Shown: one piece after another, positions 19,315-28,760 of the stretch
How the letters are laid out: each line of letters starts with the position of its first letter
Position numbering within the stretch: position 1 is the first letter of the stretch
NCBI GenBank assembly: GCA_937902995.1
Contig: CALEKY010000124.1
Span: 1 to 64,000, forward strand
From: an uncultured Sinobacteraceae bacterium
Lineage (GTDB): Bacteria > Pseudomonadota > Gammaproteobacteria > Steroidobacterales > Steroidobacteraceae
Direction: 5' to 3'
DNA length: 64,000 bases
The notes under the pieces: generated by a model
What the model saw: only the letters and a program-made list of their open reading frames with translations
Told to the model about the DNA's origin: nothing
Database searches by the model: none
Translations under genes and position numbers: made by a program

Positions 19315-21496
19315 GTGGACACGACGGGCCGTACTTGCCGCTGGGGGGCTGCTGGGCGGCGGACTGGTGTTGGGTGTCGGCGGCTTGGCGATCGCGCCGA
19401 ACCGGCTGGGTGTGCGTCGTAAGGAAGAAGAACTGCCGCAGCTGACGACGTGGCTCAAGATCGCACCCGACAACTCAGTCATCGTCGTGGTGCCTCACTG
19501 CGACATGGGGCAAGGCGTGCCGACTGCGCTGGCGATGATGGCCGCGGAAGAGCTGGATGCAGATTGGAGTTTGGTGCGCGTCGAGGAAGCGCCGGCAGAC
19601 CCGATCTATGCCAACGGCTATCTAGTGCCGGTGTTTGTGCCGCAACTTGCGGATCCGCCCGCTCTGTTTGCCCGCGGCCTCGACTACACCAGCTTCAAGC
19701 TCAGCCAGTTGATGGGGCTCCAGGTCACCGGCGGCAGCAGCAGCGTACGAGGCACGGGTCAGTTCGGTATGCGTATGGCCGGGGCTGCCGCACGATCCAT
19801 GTTGCTCCAAGCCGCCGCGCAGCTGTGGCAGGTCGATGTTCGCGATTGCACAGCGAAGCTATCGCGCGTCGTGCATGAAGCCTCGGGTCGTAGCGCGACG
19901 TTCGGCGAGTTGGCCGATGCGGCTGCGCGTTTGGATCCTCCTCACCGACCGCCGCTCAAGGCGCGCACCGAATACAGCATCGTGGGACGGCCCGTTCCCC
20001 GGCTCGATATTCCCGCCAAGGTCAATGGCAGCGCGAAGTACGCGATCGATGTTTCGTTGCCGGACATGCTGTACGCGACGATCGAAGCCGTACCCATCTT
20101 TGGCGCGAAGATCGGATCCGTCGATTCGCAAGCAGCGGAGTCGTTGCCCGGTGTGCGGCGCATCGTTCGACTCGAGAATGCGGTTGCAGTCGTTGCCGAC
20201 AGCTATTGGCGCGCGCTGAAAGCCTTGCGTGCCTTGCAAATCACTTACACGACGAATGAAACCGCTCTGGCTGACAGTGCATCGCTTTTCGAACGCATTG
20301 CATCCACGATCAATGAGGACGCCGGCAAGGCGATCGATAAAGCCGGCGACGCAGCTCGAACGCTGGAGCGCGCCAGTCGCGTCATTGAGGCCGAGTATCG
20401 GGTGCCCTTCGTCGCCCACGCCACGCTCGAGCCGATGTGCGCGACGGCGAAGGTCGACGGGGAGTCGTGCGAGGTGTGGACCGGAGTTCAGGATCCTCTG
20501 GCGGCGCGAAAGGTGGCTGCCGACGCACTCGGGATCGACCCGAAAAACGTTGTGGTTCACAACCATTTGTTGGGCGGGGGATTCGGGCGGCGCCTGCCGG
20601 GCTGTCACGACTTCGTCGAACAGGCGGTCAAGATCGCTAAGGAGCTGTCGCCTACGCCAGTGAAGCTGATCTGGAGCCGAGAGGAGGATCTGCGTCACGA
20701 CTTCTACCGCCCAGCCGTATTGGCTCGGTTCCGCGCAGCGCTGGACGACAGTGGCAGACCCATCGTATGGAGCTCGAAATTCAACGGGCTCTTGGCCGGA
20801 GATCGCAGCGCGCCCCGATGTCCGTACGATATCGAGCATCGCGACATTCGCGCCTATGACGTCGCTCATGCTGTGCGCGTAGGTGCCTGGCGGTCCGTCG
20901 CGCACTCCGAGCACGGGTTCTTCACCGAGTCGTTCATCGATGAATTGGCGTACGCGGCTCAAGAGGATCCGCTGCAGTTCCGCCTGAAGCTGCTCAAGAA
21001 TCCGCGGCATCGACGCGTCCTCGAGCGTGCCGCAGAGCTGGCAGGGTGGGGTCAGCCGCTCGAGCCAGGGCTCGGGCGCGGTGTCGCAGTCGTCGAGTCC
21101 TTCGGCAGTGTCGTTGCCGAAATTGCGGAGGTTTCCGTTCGCGACCGCGCGATCAAAGTCGAACGTGTGTTGGCCGTCGTCGATTGCGGGGAAGTCATTC
21201 ATCCCGACACGGCGGCCGCGCAAATCGAAGGCGGCATCGTGTTCGGGTTGTCGGCGGCCTTGTTCGACGCGATCACGATTCGCGGCGGTGCGGTCGAGCA
21301 AGCGAATTTCTTCGACTATCGCTTGCCGAAGCTGGCGGACGCACCGCGTACCGTCGTCGAGTTTTTGAAATCGGATGCGCCAATGGGCGGACTCGGCGAG
21401 CCCGGTGTTCCGCCCATTGCTCCGGCCGTGGCGAACGCTGTGTTTGCCGCAACCGGTATCCGCTTGCGCGAGCTGCCGCTACGTCTTCCGGGTTAA
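19307..21496 (+). CDS. iorB: Molybdenum hydroxylase large subunit (isoquinoline 1-oxidoreductase beta / aldehyde dehydrogenase type), Tat-exported
   Basis: A 729-residue molybdopterin-cytosine-dinucleotide subunit. The N-terminus has twin arginines R6-R7 ([11 protein letters not shown]) followed by a hydrophobic stretch, a Tat signal consistent with folding around a cofactor before export. Cofactor-binding motifs include [34 protein letters not shown], and near the end [20 protein letters not shown], where the glutamate of GLGEPG is the expected catalytic base. There is no separate FAD subunit, as usual for this two-subunit class. It is coupled to iorA and ends tail to tail with xdhC, sharing a TTAA at the stops. 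Confidence 0.88.
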   Translation: MGKWTRRAVLAAGGLLGGGLVLGVGGLAIAPNRLGVRRKEEELPQLTTWLKIAPDNSVIVVVPHCDMGQGVPTALAMMAAEELDADWSLVRVEEAPADPIYANGYLVPVFVPQLADPPALFARGLDYTSFKLSQLMGLQVTGGSSSVRGTGQFGMRMAGAAARSMLLQAAAQLWQVDVRDCTAKLSRVVHEASGRSATFGELADAAARLDPPHRPPLKARTEYSIVGRPVPRLDIPAKVNGSAKYAIDVSLPDMLYATIEAVPIFGAKIGSVDSQAAESLPGVRRIVRLENAVAVVADSYWRALKALRALQITYTTNETALADSASLFERIASTINEDAGKAIDKAGDAARTLERASRVIEAEYRVPFVAHATLEPMCATAKVDGESCEVWTGVQDPLAARKVAADALGIDPKNVVVHNHLLGGGFGRRLPGCHDFVEQAVKIAKELSPTPVKLIWSREEDLRHDFYRPAVLARFRAALDDSGRPIVWSSKFNGLLAGDRSAPRCPYDIEHRDIRAYDVAHAVRVGAWRSVAHSEHGFFTESFIDELAYAAQEDPLQFRLKLLKNPRHRRVLERAAELAGWGQPLEPGLGRGVAVVESFGSVVAEIAEVSVRDRAIKVERVLAVVDCGEVIHPDTAAAQIEGGIVFGLSAALFDAITIRGGAVEQANFFDYRLPKLADAPRTVVEFLKSDAPMGGLGEPGVPPIAPAVANAVFAATGIRLRELPLRLPG

Positions 21497-22569
21497 CTCG
21501 CGTGGGTTGCCGCAGAGAACGAGCCGCCCGAGCGCCCCGACAGCACGGCTTGGATTTCGCCAACGATCGACAGCGCGATCGTCTCAGGCGTGGTTGCGCC
21601 AAGATCCAAGCCGACCGGGCCGTGCAGGCGACCCTTCAGCAGCTCGGCGTTCTCGCCGATGTCCGACATCAGGCGGGCACGGCGGGGCGCCGGTCCCAAC
21701 AAACCGATATAAGGGATCGAAGTCTTGGCAAGTGCAGCCAAGTACGCCGCATCGGACGTCAGATGATGGCTCATGACGACGGCTGCATCGAACCGCGATT
21801 CTTCGAGCACGTTGCCGATCTGAACCACAGGTTGCGCGAGGACACGCTTCGCGCGCGGAAATTGCGCTGCATCCGCGTAAGCGGGACGATGATCGACGAC
21901 GTGCACATGCCAATCGAGCAGTGAGGCCATCTCGACGACGGGCATGACGTCGGGCCCTGCACCCAACACGAGGAGCTGAACGGGCAGGGCAATCGACACG
22001 ACGAGGAACTTCGCACCTTCGGACTCGATCAGCTTCCCTTCGTTGCTCTGGACGCGATGTTTCGTCTCGGGCGCGCGGAGCGCATTCGCGATATCGGACG
22101 GAATGCGTGTTTCCGTATCGAGGATGCTTTGCCCGAACGCGTACGAAGGGTTGCTCGATTCGACGACCAGAGCGAAACGCGCCGGACGATTCTCGCGCCT
22201 TGCCTGCTCGACGTGCGCAAACGGCTGATAGCCGTTCTTTGCATCGATGCGCGTGAGCACGATGCGCATCGCGCCTTCGCAACCGAGGCCGATTCCCCAG
22301 AGGATGTCATCCGAGCTGCGCGTATCGTACTCGACAGCGAGCGCTTCGCCGGTCTCGAGCACTCGCCGTGCACGCTCCATTAAATCGGCTTCGAGGCATC
22401 CACCGCTCAGCAGGCCTGCTGCGCTGCCGTCGCCGGCAATGAGCATCTGTGCGCCTGCCTTGCGGTAGGTGGACCCAACCGTCTCGGCAATCGTTGCGAG
22501 CACCAGCGGCTCGCCTGCCGCGCGATGGCGTTCGAAGAAATGACTGAGCGTCTCTCCGCTATGGTTCAT
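21493..22569 (-). CDS. XdhC/CoxI-family molybdenum cofactor maturation protein
   Basis: A 358-residue protein of the XdhC family, which binds Moco, promotes its sulphuration and delivers it to xanthine-oxidase-family apoenzymes. It has the N-terminal XdhC/CoxI domain (LATIAETVGSTYRKAGAQMLI, LLSGGCLEADLMERA) and the C-terminal Rossmann domain (LLVLGAGPDVMPVVEMA, YIGLLGPAPRRARLM). It is convergent with iorB and overlaps it by four bases, so its likely client is IorB. Confidence 0.88.
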   Translation of the reverse strand: MNHSGETLSHFFERHRAAGEPLVLATIAETVGSTYRKAGAQMLIAGDGSAAGLLSGGCLEADLMERARRVLETGEALAVEYDTRSSDDILWGIGLGCEGAMRIVLTRIDAKNGYQPFAHVEQARRENRPARFALVVESSNPSYAFGQSILDTETRIPSDIANALRAPETKHRVQSNEGKLIESEGAKFLVVSIALPVQLLVLGAGPDVMPVVEMASLLDWHVHVVDHRPAYADAAQFPRAKRVLAQPVVQIGNVLEESRFDAAVVMSHHLTSDAAYLAALAKTSIPYIGLLGPAPRRARLMSDIGENAELLKGRLHGPVGLDLGATTPETIALSIVGEIQAVLSGRSGGSFSAATHAS

Positions 22570-22678
22570 ACTCGATCGGTGTGCGAGAAGTTCGAGGGCG
22601 ATTGTCCCAGCTTTGGCGCGCCGCGGCGATCCTCGGATCGCGCGTCGATTGAGTCGTTAAGTGGCTTCCGGAGCGAAC

Positions 22679-22984
22679 ATGAGCGTCGAAGGTAAGTGGA
22701 ATGTGACGATGGATACTCCTCTCGGGAGGCTGGAGTTTGCCTGGGAGTTTACGAAGACGGATGGCGACTGGGAGGGCAGGCTGATCGGCCAGGGACTGAT
22801 CTCGAGCTCTGAGTTGCGTGACATTCGTGTCGGCGACGGATCGGTGTCTTTCGAAACGACGACCAAGAGCCCGATGGGACCGGTCGATCTGAAGTTCGAA
22901 GGAAATATTGCCGAAGATCGCTTGAGCGGTCGGTGTAAGACCAAGTTTGGGGATAACGATTTTTCGGCCGTGAGGGTGGCTTGA
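22679..22984 (+). CDS. Conserved hypothetical protein, small beta-rich type
   Basis: A 101-residue protein that I do not recognise by name. ATG at 22679 has a GGAG site eight bases upstream. The sequence alternates hydrophobic and polar residues (WNVTMDTPLGRLEFAWEF, WEGRLIGQG, VSFETTTKSPMGPVDLKFEG, RLSGRCKTKFG), which suggests a small beta-barrel or sheet, perhaps lipocalin-like. There is no signal peptide or membrane segment. It lies between divergent xdhC and the acyl-CoA dehydrogenase pair, 159 bases before the latter. Confidence 0.65.
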   Translation: MSVEGKWNVTMDTPLGRLEFAWEFTKTDGDWEGRLIGQGLISSSELRDIRVGDGSVSFETTTKSPMGPVDLKFEGNIAEDRLSGRCKTKFGDNDFSAVRVA

Positions 22985-23143
22985 GGCGGTCGCGTTCGAG
23001 CGCCAAGGCGATATTGCCAGTCTGAGCATTCTGCCCTGCGGATAAAGGGGCGGCTTTTTTCCATACCCGTTCTTCGATTGGGCGAATACAATTGCGCGCC
23101 GCAAAACCTCGCGCCTGCGAAGAACATTCGAAAGGTATTCCAC

Positions 23144-24355
23144 ATGACAGCACAACCCCAAACCGAGACTCCGGCACTCGAGGCGTTCCGACGCGAAGTG
23201 CGAGCTTGGCTCGAAGCCAACTGTCCGCCGGAAATGCGTCAGCCCGTGGTCGACGATTCAGATGTTTGCTGGGGCGGACGCAACTGGAAGTTCAAGAACG
23301 AAGCGCAGAAGGTTTGGCTCGAGCGCATGGCCGAGCGCGGCTGGACCGTACCGGAGTGGCCGAAGGAGTACGGGGGCGGCGGGTTGTCCAAGGACGAAGC
23401 TCGCATCCTTCGCGAGGAAATGGCGGCGCTCAACTGCCGTCCGCCGTTGACATCTTTCGGCATCTCGATGCTCGGTCCGGCGTTGCTGAAGTACGGTAGC
23501 GAAGCGCAGAAGCGCGAACACATCCCCAAGATCGTACGCGGCGAAATTCGTTGGTGTCAGGGATATTCGGAACCGGGGGCCGGCTCCGATCTCGCGTCGC
23601 TCAAGACGCGCGCGGAGGACAAGGGCGATCACTTCTTGGTGAACGGCTCGAAGATCTGGACGAGCTACGGCGATAAGGCCGATTGGATCTTCTGTCTCGT
23701 TCGCACGGATTTCACGGCCAAGAAGCAGGAAGGAATCAGCTTCTTGCTGTTCGACATGACGACGCCGGGCGTCTCGACTCGCCCGATTCGCCTGATCTCG
23801 GGTTATTCGCCTTTCACGCAAACGTTCTTCGACAACGTCAAAGTGCCGAAGGAGAACTTGGTCGGCGAGCTCAACAAGGGCTGGACGATCGCGAAGTATC
23901 TGCTCACGCACGAGCGCAACATGATCGGCGGCATGGGTCTGGGATTGCGCGTCGGCGGCACGATGACCGTCGGGCAGCTCGCCGTGAAGAACATCGGCCT
24001 CGCGAACGGCCGTCTCGCCGAGACTGCGCTTCGCACCGAGATCGCGCGCTTCGAGATGGATGCGCAAGCGTTCGCACTCACGATGAGCCGGATTCAAGAC
24101 GAAGCCAAGGCCGGCAACGAAACGGGTGCGATGTCGTCGATGCTCAAGTACTACGGCACCGAGCTCAACAAGCGCCGCGCCGAGCTGATGATGTCCGTGT
24201 CGGGGACCGAAGGTCTGAAGTTCAGCGACACGCCGAGCGAGGGAGACCTGGCGCCCATTTGGTTGCGTACCCGGGCGAATTCCATCGAAGGCGGTACTTC
24301 GGAAATTCAGCTCAACATCATTGCGAAGAACGTGCTGCGTCTGCCCAGCCGCTGA
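23144..24355 (+). CDS. Acyl-CoA dehydrogenase family protein (subunit 1 of a pair)
   Basis: A 403-residue FAD-dependent acyl-CoA dehydrogenase-fold protein. Marks are the all-helical N-terminus (ALEAFRREVRAWLEANCPPE), the FAD-binding middle domain (WCQGYSEPGAGSDLASLKTRA and VNGSKIWTSYGDKADWIFCLVRTD) and the C-terminal IEGGTSEIQLNIIAKNVL, which places a glutamate at the family's usual catalytic EGT position. ATG at 23144 is preferred over an upstream in-frame start at 23078 because of the aagg site and the typical N-terminus. It is followed after 24 bases by a second, shorter family member, an arrangement seen for heteromeric steroid or branched acyl-CoA dehydrogenases; the substrate is unknown. 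Confidence 0.88.
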   Translation: MTAQPQTETPALEAFRREVRAWLEANCPPEMRQPVVDDSDVCWGGRNWKFKNEAQKVWLERMAERGWTVPEWPKEYGGGGLSKDEARILREEMAALNCRPPLTSFGISMLGPALLKYGSEAQKREHIPKIVRGEIRWCQGYSEPGAGSDLASLKTRAEDKGDHFLVNGSKIWTSYGDKADWIFCLVRTDFTAKKQEGISFLLFDMTTPGVSTRPIRLISGYSPFTQTFFDNVKVPKENLVGELNKGWTIAKYLLTHERNMIGGMGLGLRVGGTMTVGQLAVKNIGLANGRLAETALRTEIARFEMDAQAFALTMSRIQDEAKAGNETGAMSSMLKYYGTELNKRRAELMMSVSGTEGLKFSDTPSEGDLAPIWLRTRANSIEGGTSEIQLNIIAKNVLRLPSR

Positions 24356-24379
24356 TACGGTCTCCGGAAGGTTACTGCT

Positions 24380-25519
24380 ATGACACTGGTTCTGAACGAA
24401 GATCAATTGATGTTCCGCGACGCCGCGAAGCGTTTCGCGGCAGAGCGCGCTCCGATTTCGCAGCTTCGCGAGCTGCGCGACAGTCATGACCCGGTCGGCT
24501 TCAAGCGCGACGTGTGGAAGGAAATGGCGGAGATGGGATGGGCCGGCGTGCTCATTCCGGAGGAGTTCGGCGGTTTCGGCTTCGGTTTCGTCGGCGCCGG
24601 ACTGATTGCCGAGGAGATCGGCCGCAACTTGAGCGCTACACCGTTCCTGTCCACGGCCATTCTCGGCGCCACGGCACTTCTCAAAGGCGGCACGAGCTCG
24701 CACAAGGAAACGCTGCTCCCGCAGATCGCTTCCGGCGAAGCGATCGTCGCGCTCGCATCCGATGAGCGTACGCGCCATGCGCCGCTCTCGATCTCGGCGA
24801 CCGCGACGAGCAGCGCCGGCAAATACACATTGAACGGTCGGAAGCTCCACGTCCTCGACGGCCATGTCGCAGACTGGTTGATTGTCTCGGCACGCACGTC
24901 GGGCGATGCGAATGCACGCGACGGGATCAGCCTGTTCTTGGTGAATGCGAAAGCGCCGGGCGTCACGATCACGCGCATGCCCATCGTGGACAGCCGTAAC
25001 GCGGCGTACGTCGAGTTGAAGGATGTGTCTGTTTCGGCCGAGGACTTGCTCGGCGAGGTGGACAAGGGCGCTACGATCCTTGAAGCCGTGCTCGATGCGG
25101 GCCGAGCTGTGCTCGCCGCGGAGCTGCTCGGCGTCTCTTCCGAAGCATTCGAACGCACGCTCGCTTATTTGCGGGAGCGCGAGCAGTTCGGAGTGAAGAT
25201 CGGCAGCTTCCAAGCGCTGCAGCATCGCGCCGCGCACTTGTTCTGCGAAATCGAATTGCTGCGCTCGGTCTGTCTGCGTGCACTGCAAGCGCTCGATGCG
25301 CAGGAGCCGAGCGCTGCCAGGTACGTCTGTTTGGCCAAGGCGCGCGCGAGCGAGGTGGCCCGCATCGCCACGAACGAGGCCGTGCAGATGCACGGCGGCA
25401 TCGGCATGACCGACGAGTTCGATATCGGATTCTTCATGAAGCGCGCGAGGGCCGCCGCCGAAACGTTCGGCGACGCCTTCTATCACACGGATCGGTACGC
25501 GCAGATGTCGGGATATTGA
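24380..25519 (+). CDS. Acyl-CoA dehydrogenase family protein (subunit 2 of a pair)
   Basis: A 379-residue acyl-CoA dehydrogenase-like protein, divergent from its neighbour. It starts MTLVLNEDQLMFRDAAKRF and has EEFGGFGFGFVGAGLIAEEIGRNL, a shortened FAD region without the usual SEPGAGSD stretch (VALASDERTRHAPL instead), and the C-terminal QMHGGIGMTDEFDIGFFMKRA. The divergent nucleotide-binding region and the close linkage suggest that it works with the upstream protein as a heteromer, one subunit carrying the catalytic glutamate. This is inference from gene pairing. Confidence 0.86.
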   Translation: MTLVLNEDQLMFRDAAKRFAAERAPISQLRELRDSHDPVGFKRDVWKEMAEMGWAGVLIPEEFGGFGFGFVGAGLIAEEIGRNLSATPFLSTAILGATALLKGGTSSHKETLLPQIASGEAIVALASDERTRHAPLSISATATSSAGKYTLNGRKLHVLDGHVADWLIVSARTSGDANARDGISLFLVNAKAPGVTITRMPIVDSRNAAYVELKDVSVSAEDLLGEVDKGATILEAVLDAGRAVLAAELLGVSSEAFERTLAYLREREQFGVKIGSFQALQHRAAHLFCEIELLRSVCLRALQALDAQEPSAARYVCLAKARASEVARIATNEAVQMHGGIGMTDEFDIGFFMKRARAAAETFGDAFYHTDRYAQMSGY

Positions 25520-25546
25520 TCGGCGCAGGACATTGCCTGCATGTAC

Positions 25547-25577
25547 GGTGGCTGCAGGCTTTTAGCTTGCAGCCACC
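25547..25577. other. Hairpin downstream of the acyl-CoA dehydrogenase pair
   Basis: A 13-bp stem with one G-T mismatch (25547-25559 with 25565-25577) lies 27 bases after the stop codon, without a T-tail. It may protect the 3' end or act as a weak terminator. It is followed by a two-unit gtcgcct heptamer repeat (25598-25611). Confidence 0.5.
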
Positions 25578-25616
25578 GGCGAAGGCCGCAGTTGCCCGTC
25601 GCCTGTCGCCTAGTTA

Positions 25617-25883
25617 TCAGCTTCTTCCCACTCGCCGCATTCCCTCGGCGAGCCGACGCAATCCCTCGCTTTCCCATCCGAAGCGTTCGTTGTCCGAAGC
25701 CTCGAGTTCTTCTTCGACCTCGGCGACGCGGGATGCCATGCGGCGGATGACTGTGCTTTCCCAGTCGTCGCGCACGATCGTTTTTTCCGGATCGAAATCT
25801 TCCTGACCGTCGTTCTCGTCCAGTTGCGGTCGTGGCATCTTCACGGTTTCTTCTTCCGATGCCGGATCACGCTCGACTGTCAT
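25617..25883 (-). CDS. Hypothetical small acidic protein
   Basis: An 88-residue, strongly charged protein of unknown function. ATG 25883 is preceded by AGG at a good distance, which is why I prefer it to an in-frame start at 25955. Composition is very acidic in the first half (PASEEETVKMPRPQLDENDG), and the second half looks helical (VIRRMASRVAEVEEELEASD). No signal, membrane segment or metal motif is visible. It is convergent with the acyl-CoA dehydrogenase gene. It could be missed by standard length filters, but the start signal supports it. Confidence 0.55.
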   Translation of the reverse strand: MTVERDPASEEETVKMPRPQLDENDGQEDFDPEKTIVRDDWESTVIRRMASRVAEVEEELEASDNERFGWESEGLRRLAEGMRRVGRS

Positions 25884-26135
25884 AATACCTGCGCCTCTTC
25901 GTTGCCAAGGGCCACCGTAACGCGTCTCGATCGAACGGAGCGTGTGCGGGATCACAGCACAGACACCCGGTCAGGCAATTCGGGACATCTACGTGTGCGA
26001 TTCGCACTCGATGCAGCAATGAACAAGGGGAGGACGAGGTTCCGGCGAGGAGGGTGACTCGTGGACGTGCTTTTGGCGGCAGTTCTGAGATCAGATGACC
26101 CGGTGACCTGGTGTTCTGGTTGAAGAACGGCTCGA

Positions 26136-26159
26136 CCTACAGTCTCCCGCCTACAGTCT
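26136..26159 (-). repeat. Short direct repeat with 14-base period at the MOSC stop codon
   Basis: The 10-mer cctacagtct occurs at 26136-26145 and again at 26150-26159, a spacing of 14 (two heptamers). The second copy contains the stop codon of the MOSC gene (26151-26153). Confidence 0.55.
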
Positions 26160-26981
26160 GCGTTGGATCAGCAGTTGCTGGCCGACTTCCAGCCACTCTC
26201 CGAAACCGCCGAGCGCGATTAGATTCTGTCCGAAAGCTACGCCGCGAAGGTCTTTGTTGAATCGGAACGAACGCAACGTGCGTAGCGGTTCGTCGCCTTC
26301 GCGCTCGCCAGTTTGCTGATTCGTTGTCGTGATTGCGCAGCGCGTGCACGGTTTGACGGGGCAGAGCACGATCGAATCGAGCGACAGCGTGGCGATCTCG
26401 TCTTCTTCGAATGGATCGAGCCCGTCGACCACGATGTTCGGTCGAAAGCGGTTCATCTGCAGAGGGCGTTCGAGGCGACGGTTGAGCGCATCGAGCGAGG
26501 CTTGCGAGATCAGGAGCCAAGGGAAGCCATCGGAGAATTGATTCAAGACTTCGCGCTCCCCGGTCCACGCCCGGTCGCTCGCGCGTTTTCCGGACGGATC
26601 GAAACGCACCAAGCGGTGAGGGGCTCCAAGATGACGTTCCAACCAATCGGCTGCCGCATCGCCTTCGTCGATGGCCGAGCAGCGGTCGCGCCAACAGACG
26701 ACTTCAATCCGGTTGCCTGGCCTTTCAGGATCGACTGCCAGTGTTTCGAGGTCGGGGCCATCGAGCAGCAAACTGCCGCCGTTCAGAGTCGGCCGAATCA
26801 AGGCCAGTCGCGGCTCTTCGCGCTGTGTGACGAAGCGACCGTCGGGCCGTACGATCATCCAGCGGCGATCGTTCTCGAAGCCCGTCGGCGCGAGGCGAGC
26901 GCGAGACAGCGAGATCCCGGCGCACGATTTCACGGGATAGATATTCAGTTCGCTGATCGTCGCGAATCGGGGTGTCGTCAT
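26151..26981 (-). CDS. MOSC-domain protein, YcbX-like
   Basis: A 276-residue protein with the N-terminal MOSC beta-barrel (ISELNIYPVKSCAGISL, FENDRRWMIVRPDGRFVTQRE) and the C-terminal MOSC domain (NRFRPNIVVDGLDPFEED, LCPVKPCTRCAIT). MOSC proteins of this type bind the molybdenum cofactor and reduce N-hydroxylated compounds, with the conserved cysteine in the CPVKPCTRC segment as a probable Mo ligand. ATG 26981 and ATG 26993 are both possible; neither has a strong ribosome-binding site. It lies divergently 108 bases from the queuosine-precursor transporter. The window also has another Mo enzyme at 18841-21496. Confidence 0.88.
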   Translation of the reverse strand: MTTPRFATISELNIYPVKSCAGISLSRARLAPTGFENDRRWMIVRPDGRFVTQREEPRLALIRPTLNGGSLLLDGPDLETLAVDPERPGNRIEVVCWRDRCSAIDEGDAAADWLERHLGAPHRLVRFDPSGKRASDRAWTGEREVLNQFSDGFPWLLISQASLDALNRRLERPLQMNRFRPNIVVDGLDPFEEDEIATLSLDSIVLCPVKPCTRCAITTTNQQTGEREGDEPLRTLRSFRFNKDLRGVAFGQNLIALGGFGEWLEVGQQLLIQRRL

Positions 26982-27089
26982 CTGTGAGCTCATGGATCGA
27001 GCGGAGTGTACCCCGAACGCCTCTGAAGTTCGCGGCGGGATTCCGAGGTCGGGCATACTGATCTCGGGAACTCAATCGTCAGGTCGTGC

Positions 27090-27860
27090 ATGGCATTCTC
27101 CAACGATATTCGCGCTTCGCGTCTGTTCCTTGTCTTAGCGGCATTTCTGTCCGCGAACGCGCTCATTGCCGAGTTCGTCGGCGTCAAGATCTTCGCGCTC
27201 GAGCCATCGCTCGGCATTCCGACGCTCGATTGGCACTTGTTCGGTCAGACGGGATCGCTGCAGTTCACGAGCGGGGTGTTGCTCTGGCCGTTCGTCTTCC
27301 TGTTGACGGATATCATCAATGAGTATTTCGGCACCCGCGGTGTGCGATTCATTTCCTGGCTGACCGTGGTGCTCATCGCCTACGGCTTTCTGGCGGCATA
27401 CGCAGCGATCGAGCTTGCGCCTGCCGACTTCTGGGTCGGAGTGAATGCCGAACGCGGCGTCCCGGACATGCAAGCGGCGTTCGCCAACATTTTCGGCCAA
27501 GGCATGTGGACGATCGCCGGCTCGCTCACGGCCTTCCTGATCGGCCAGCTCATCGATGTCGCAGTCTTTCAGCGCATTCGCAGAGCGACCGGAGAAAAGT
27601 GGATCTGGCTGCGCGCGACCGGCTCGACGGCCATTTCCCAACTCATCGACAGCTTCGTCGTGCTCTACATCGCCTTCGTCATCGGACCGCAAGGCTGGCC
27701 GATCGACTTGTTCCTTGCTGTCGGCACCGTGAACTATGCGTACAAGCTATTGATGGCGCTGCTACTGATCCCGCTCATTTATCTCACGCGCCGCATTATT
27801 CGCGCGTACCTGGGACCGCAGCTTGCGGAGGAGTTGCGGAGTACGGCGGCGAAAGGGTGA
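27090..27860 (+). CDS. Queuosine precursor transporter, YhhQ/VUT family
   Basis: A 256-residue inner-membrane protein with about six transmembrane helices. It carries the family stretch FVFLLTDIINEYFGTRGVRF, the IGQLIDVAVFQRIRR segment and TGSTAISQLIDSFVVLYIAF. YhhQ-type proteins import queuosine precursors such as preQ0 and preQ1. The assignment rests on these motifs. It is a single gene convergent with the CnoX-like gene, six bases apart. Confidence 0.88.
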   Translation: MAFSNDIRASRLFLVLAAFLSANALIAEFVGVKIFALEPSLGIPTLDWHLFGQTGSLQFTSGVLLWPFVFLLTDIINEYFGTRGVRFISWLTVVLIAYGFLAAYAAIELAPADFWVGVNAERGVPDMQAAFANIFGQGMWTIAGSLTAFLIGQLIDVAVFQRIRRATGEKWIWLRATGSTAISQLIDSFVVLYIAFVIGPQGWPIDLFLAVGTVNYAYKLLMALLLIPLIYLTRRIIRAYLGPQLAEELRSTAAKG

Positions 27861-27866
27861 ATCGGC

Positions 27867-28760
27867 CTAAAAAATCAGTTTCGCCATCTCTCTTCGCGTC
27901 TGGCGCACGATCGGATCGGCTTCGCCGATCAGCTCGAACGCGAGCACGAGGCTGCGGCGGCCCAGGTTCTCTTTGTAGGAGCGGTGATTGCGCATGAAAT
28001 CGAGCCAGGTGTCGATGGCGGGCTCGACGTCGCCGCCCAGCAATTGATGAACTGCCAGTGCGTGCCGTGCCTCCAGATCTTGCGGATTGTCCGCAACCCG
28101 CTGCCGCAACGCGCGCACGTCGGGAGAGCTGGCAATGACGGTACTGAACTCCAATAGCGCACCCAACCGTTTCACGAGCGCATGATTGGGTTCCTTCGCT
28201 TGAAGCTCATTCCATAGACGGCGTGCTCCTTCGAGATCGCCTTCCAACGCCCGTAGCTCGGCGATTTCGGCTTGCAGCTCGATGTTGCCGGTGTCGGTTG
28301 CAAGCTCCTGTTCCAGAATGGCGCGTGCGCCGGCGTAGTCGCCGGCACTCTTGAGCGCTCTGGCTCGATTGATCGGTCCTTCGCTCGGTTTCGGCAGGTG
28401 CCTGTCGAGCATTTCCCGAATTCGGGGCTCGGGAAGCAGGCCGATGAAATGATCGACGGCGGTGCGATCCTTGAACAACACGACGGTCGGCAGGCTGCGG
28501 ATGCCCACCTGCTGGGCAAGTTCCTGTTGCTCATCCGTGTTGACCTTTGCGAGCTTGAAGCGGCCGCCGTACTCCTTCACCAGTCGGTCCAGAATGGGCA
28601 TGAGCTGCCGGCAGGGTGCGCACCAGGGCGCCCAGAAATCGACGAGCGTCGGTATCTGCGCGGATGCCTCGACAACTTCGGACATGAAGTTGCTGGCGGT
28701 GATCGTTACTGTGTCTGCGGCACTGTCGGTCACTAGGTTCGTCCTCACGTCTTTGCGCAT
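27867..28760 (-). CDS. cnoX: Thioredoxin-TPR protein, CnoX (YbbN) family
   Basis: A 297-residue protein with an N-terminal thioredoxin domain (PTLVDFWAPWCAPCRQLMPIL, GIRSLPTVVLFKDRT) and C-terminal TPR-like helices (AGARAILEQELATDTGNIELQAEIAEL, NPQDLEARHALAVHQLL). CnoX is a chaperone-redoxin that protects proteins from overoxidation and delivers them to GroEL. This copy keeps an intact CAPC site, unlike E. coli CnoX, which lacks the first cysteine. The start at 28760 is the best guess; a longer in-frame reading up to 28973 overlaps the putA upstream region and is not convincing. It is divergent from putA. Confidence 0.85.
   Translation of the reverse strand: MRKDVRTNLVTDSAADTVTITASNFMSEVVEASAQIPTLVDFWAPWCAPCRQLMPILDRLVKEYGGRFKLAKVNTDEQQELAQQVGIRSLPTVVLFKDRTAVDHFIGLLPEPRIREMLDRHLPKPSEGPINRARALKSAGDYAGARAILEQELATDTGNIELQAEIAELRALEGDLEGARRLWNELQAKEPNHALVKRLGALLEFSTVIASSPDVRALRQRVADNPQDLEARHALAVHQLLGGDVEPAIDTWLDFMRNHRSYKENLGRRSLVLAFELIGEADPIVRQTRREMAKLIF

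Noticed and set aside
23258..25486. 742-codon minus-strand frame opposite the acyl-CoA dehydrogenase pair
   Set aside because: Both plus-strand genes are clear family members; the antisense product is rich in His, Arg and Gln without recognisable domains.
26060..26135. GGTGACC-like repeats before the MOSC end
   Set aside because: The words repeat at about eight bases and are degenerate; not convincing as a member of the heptamer family.
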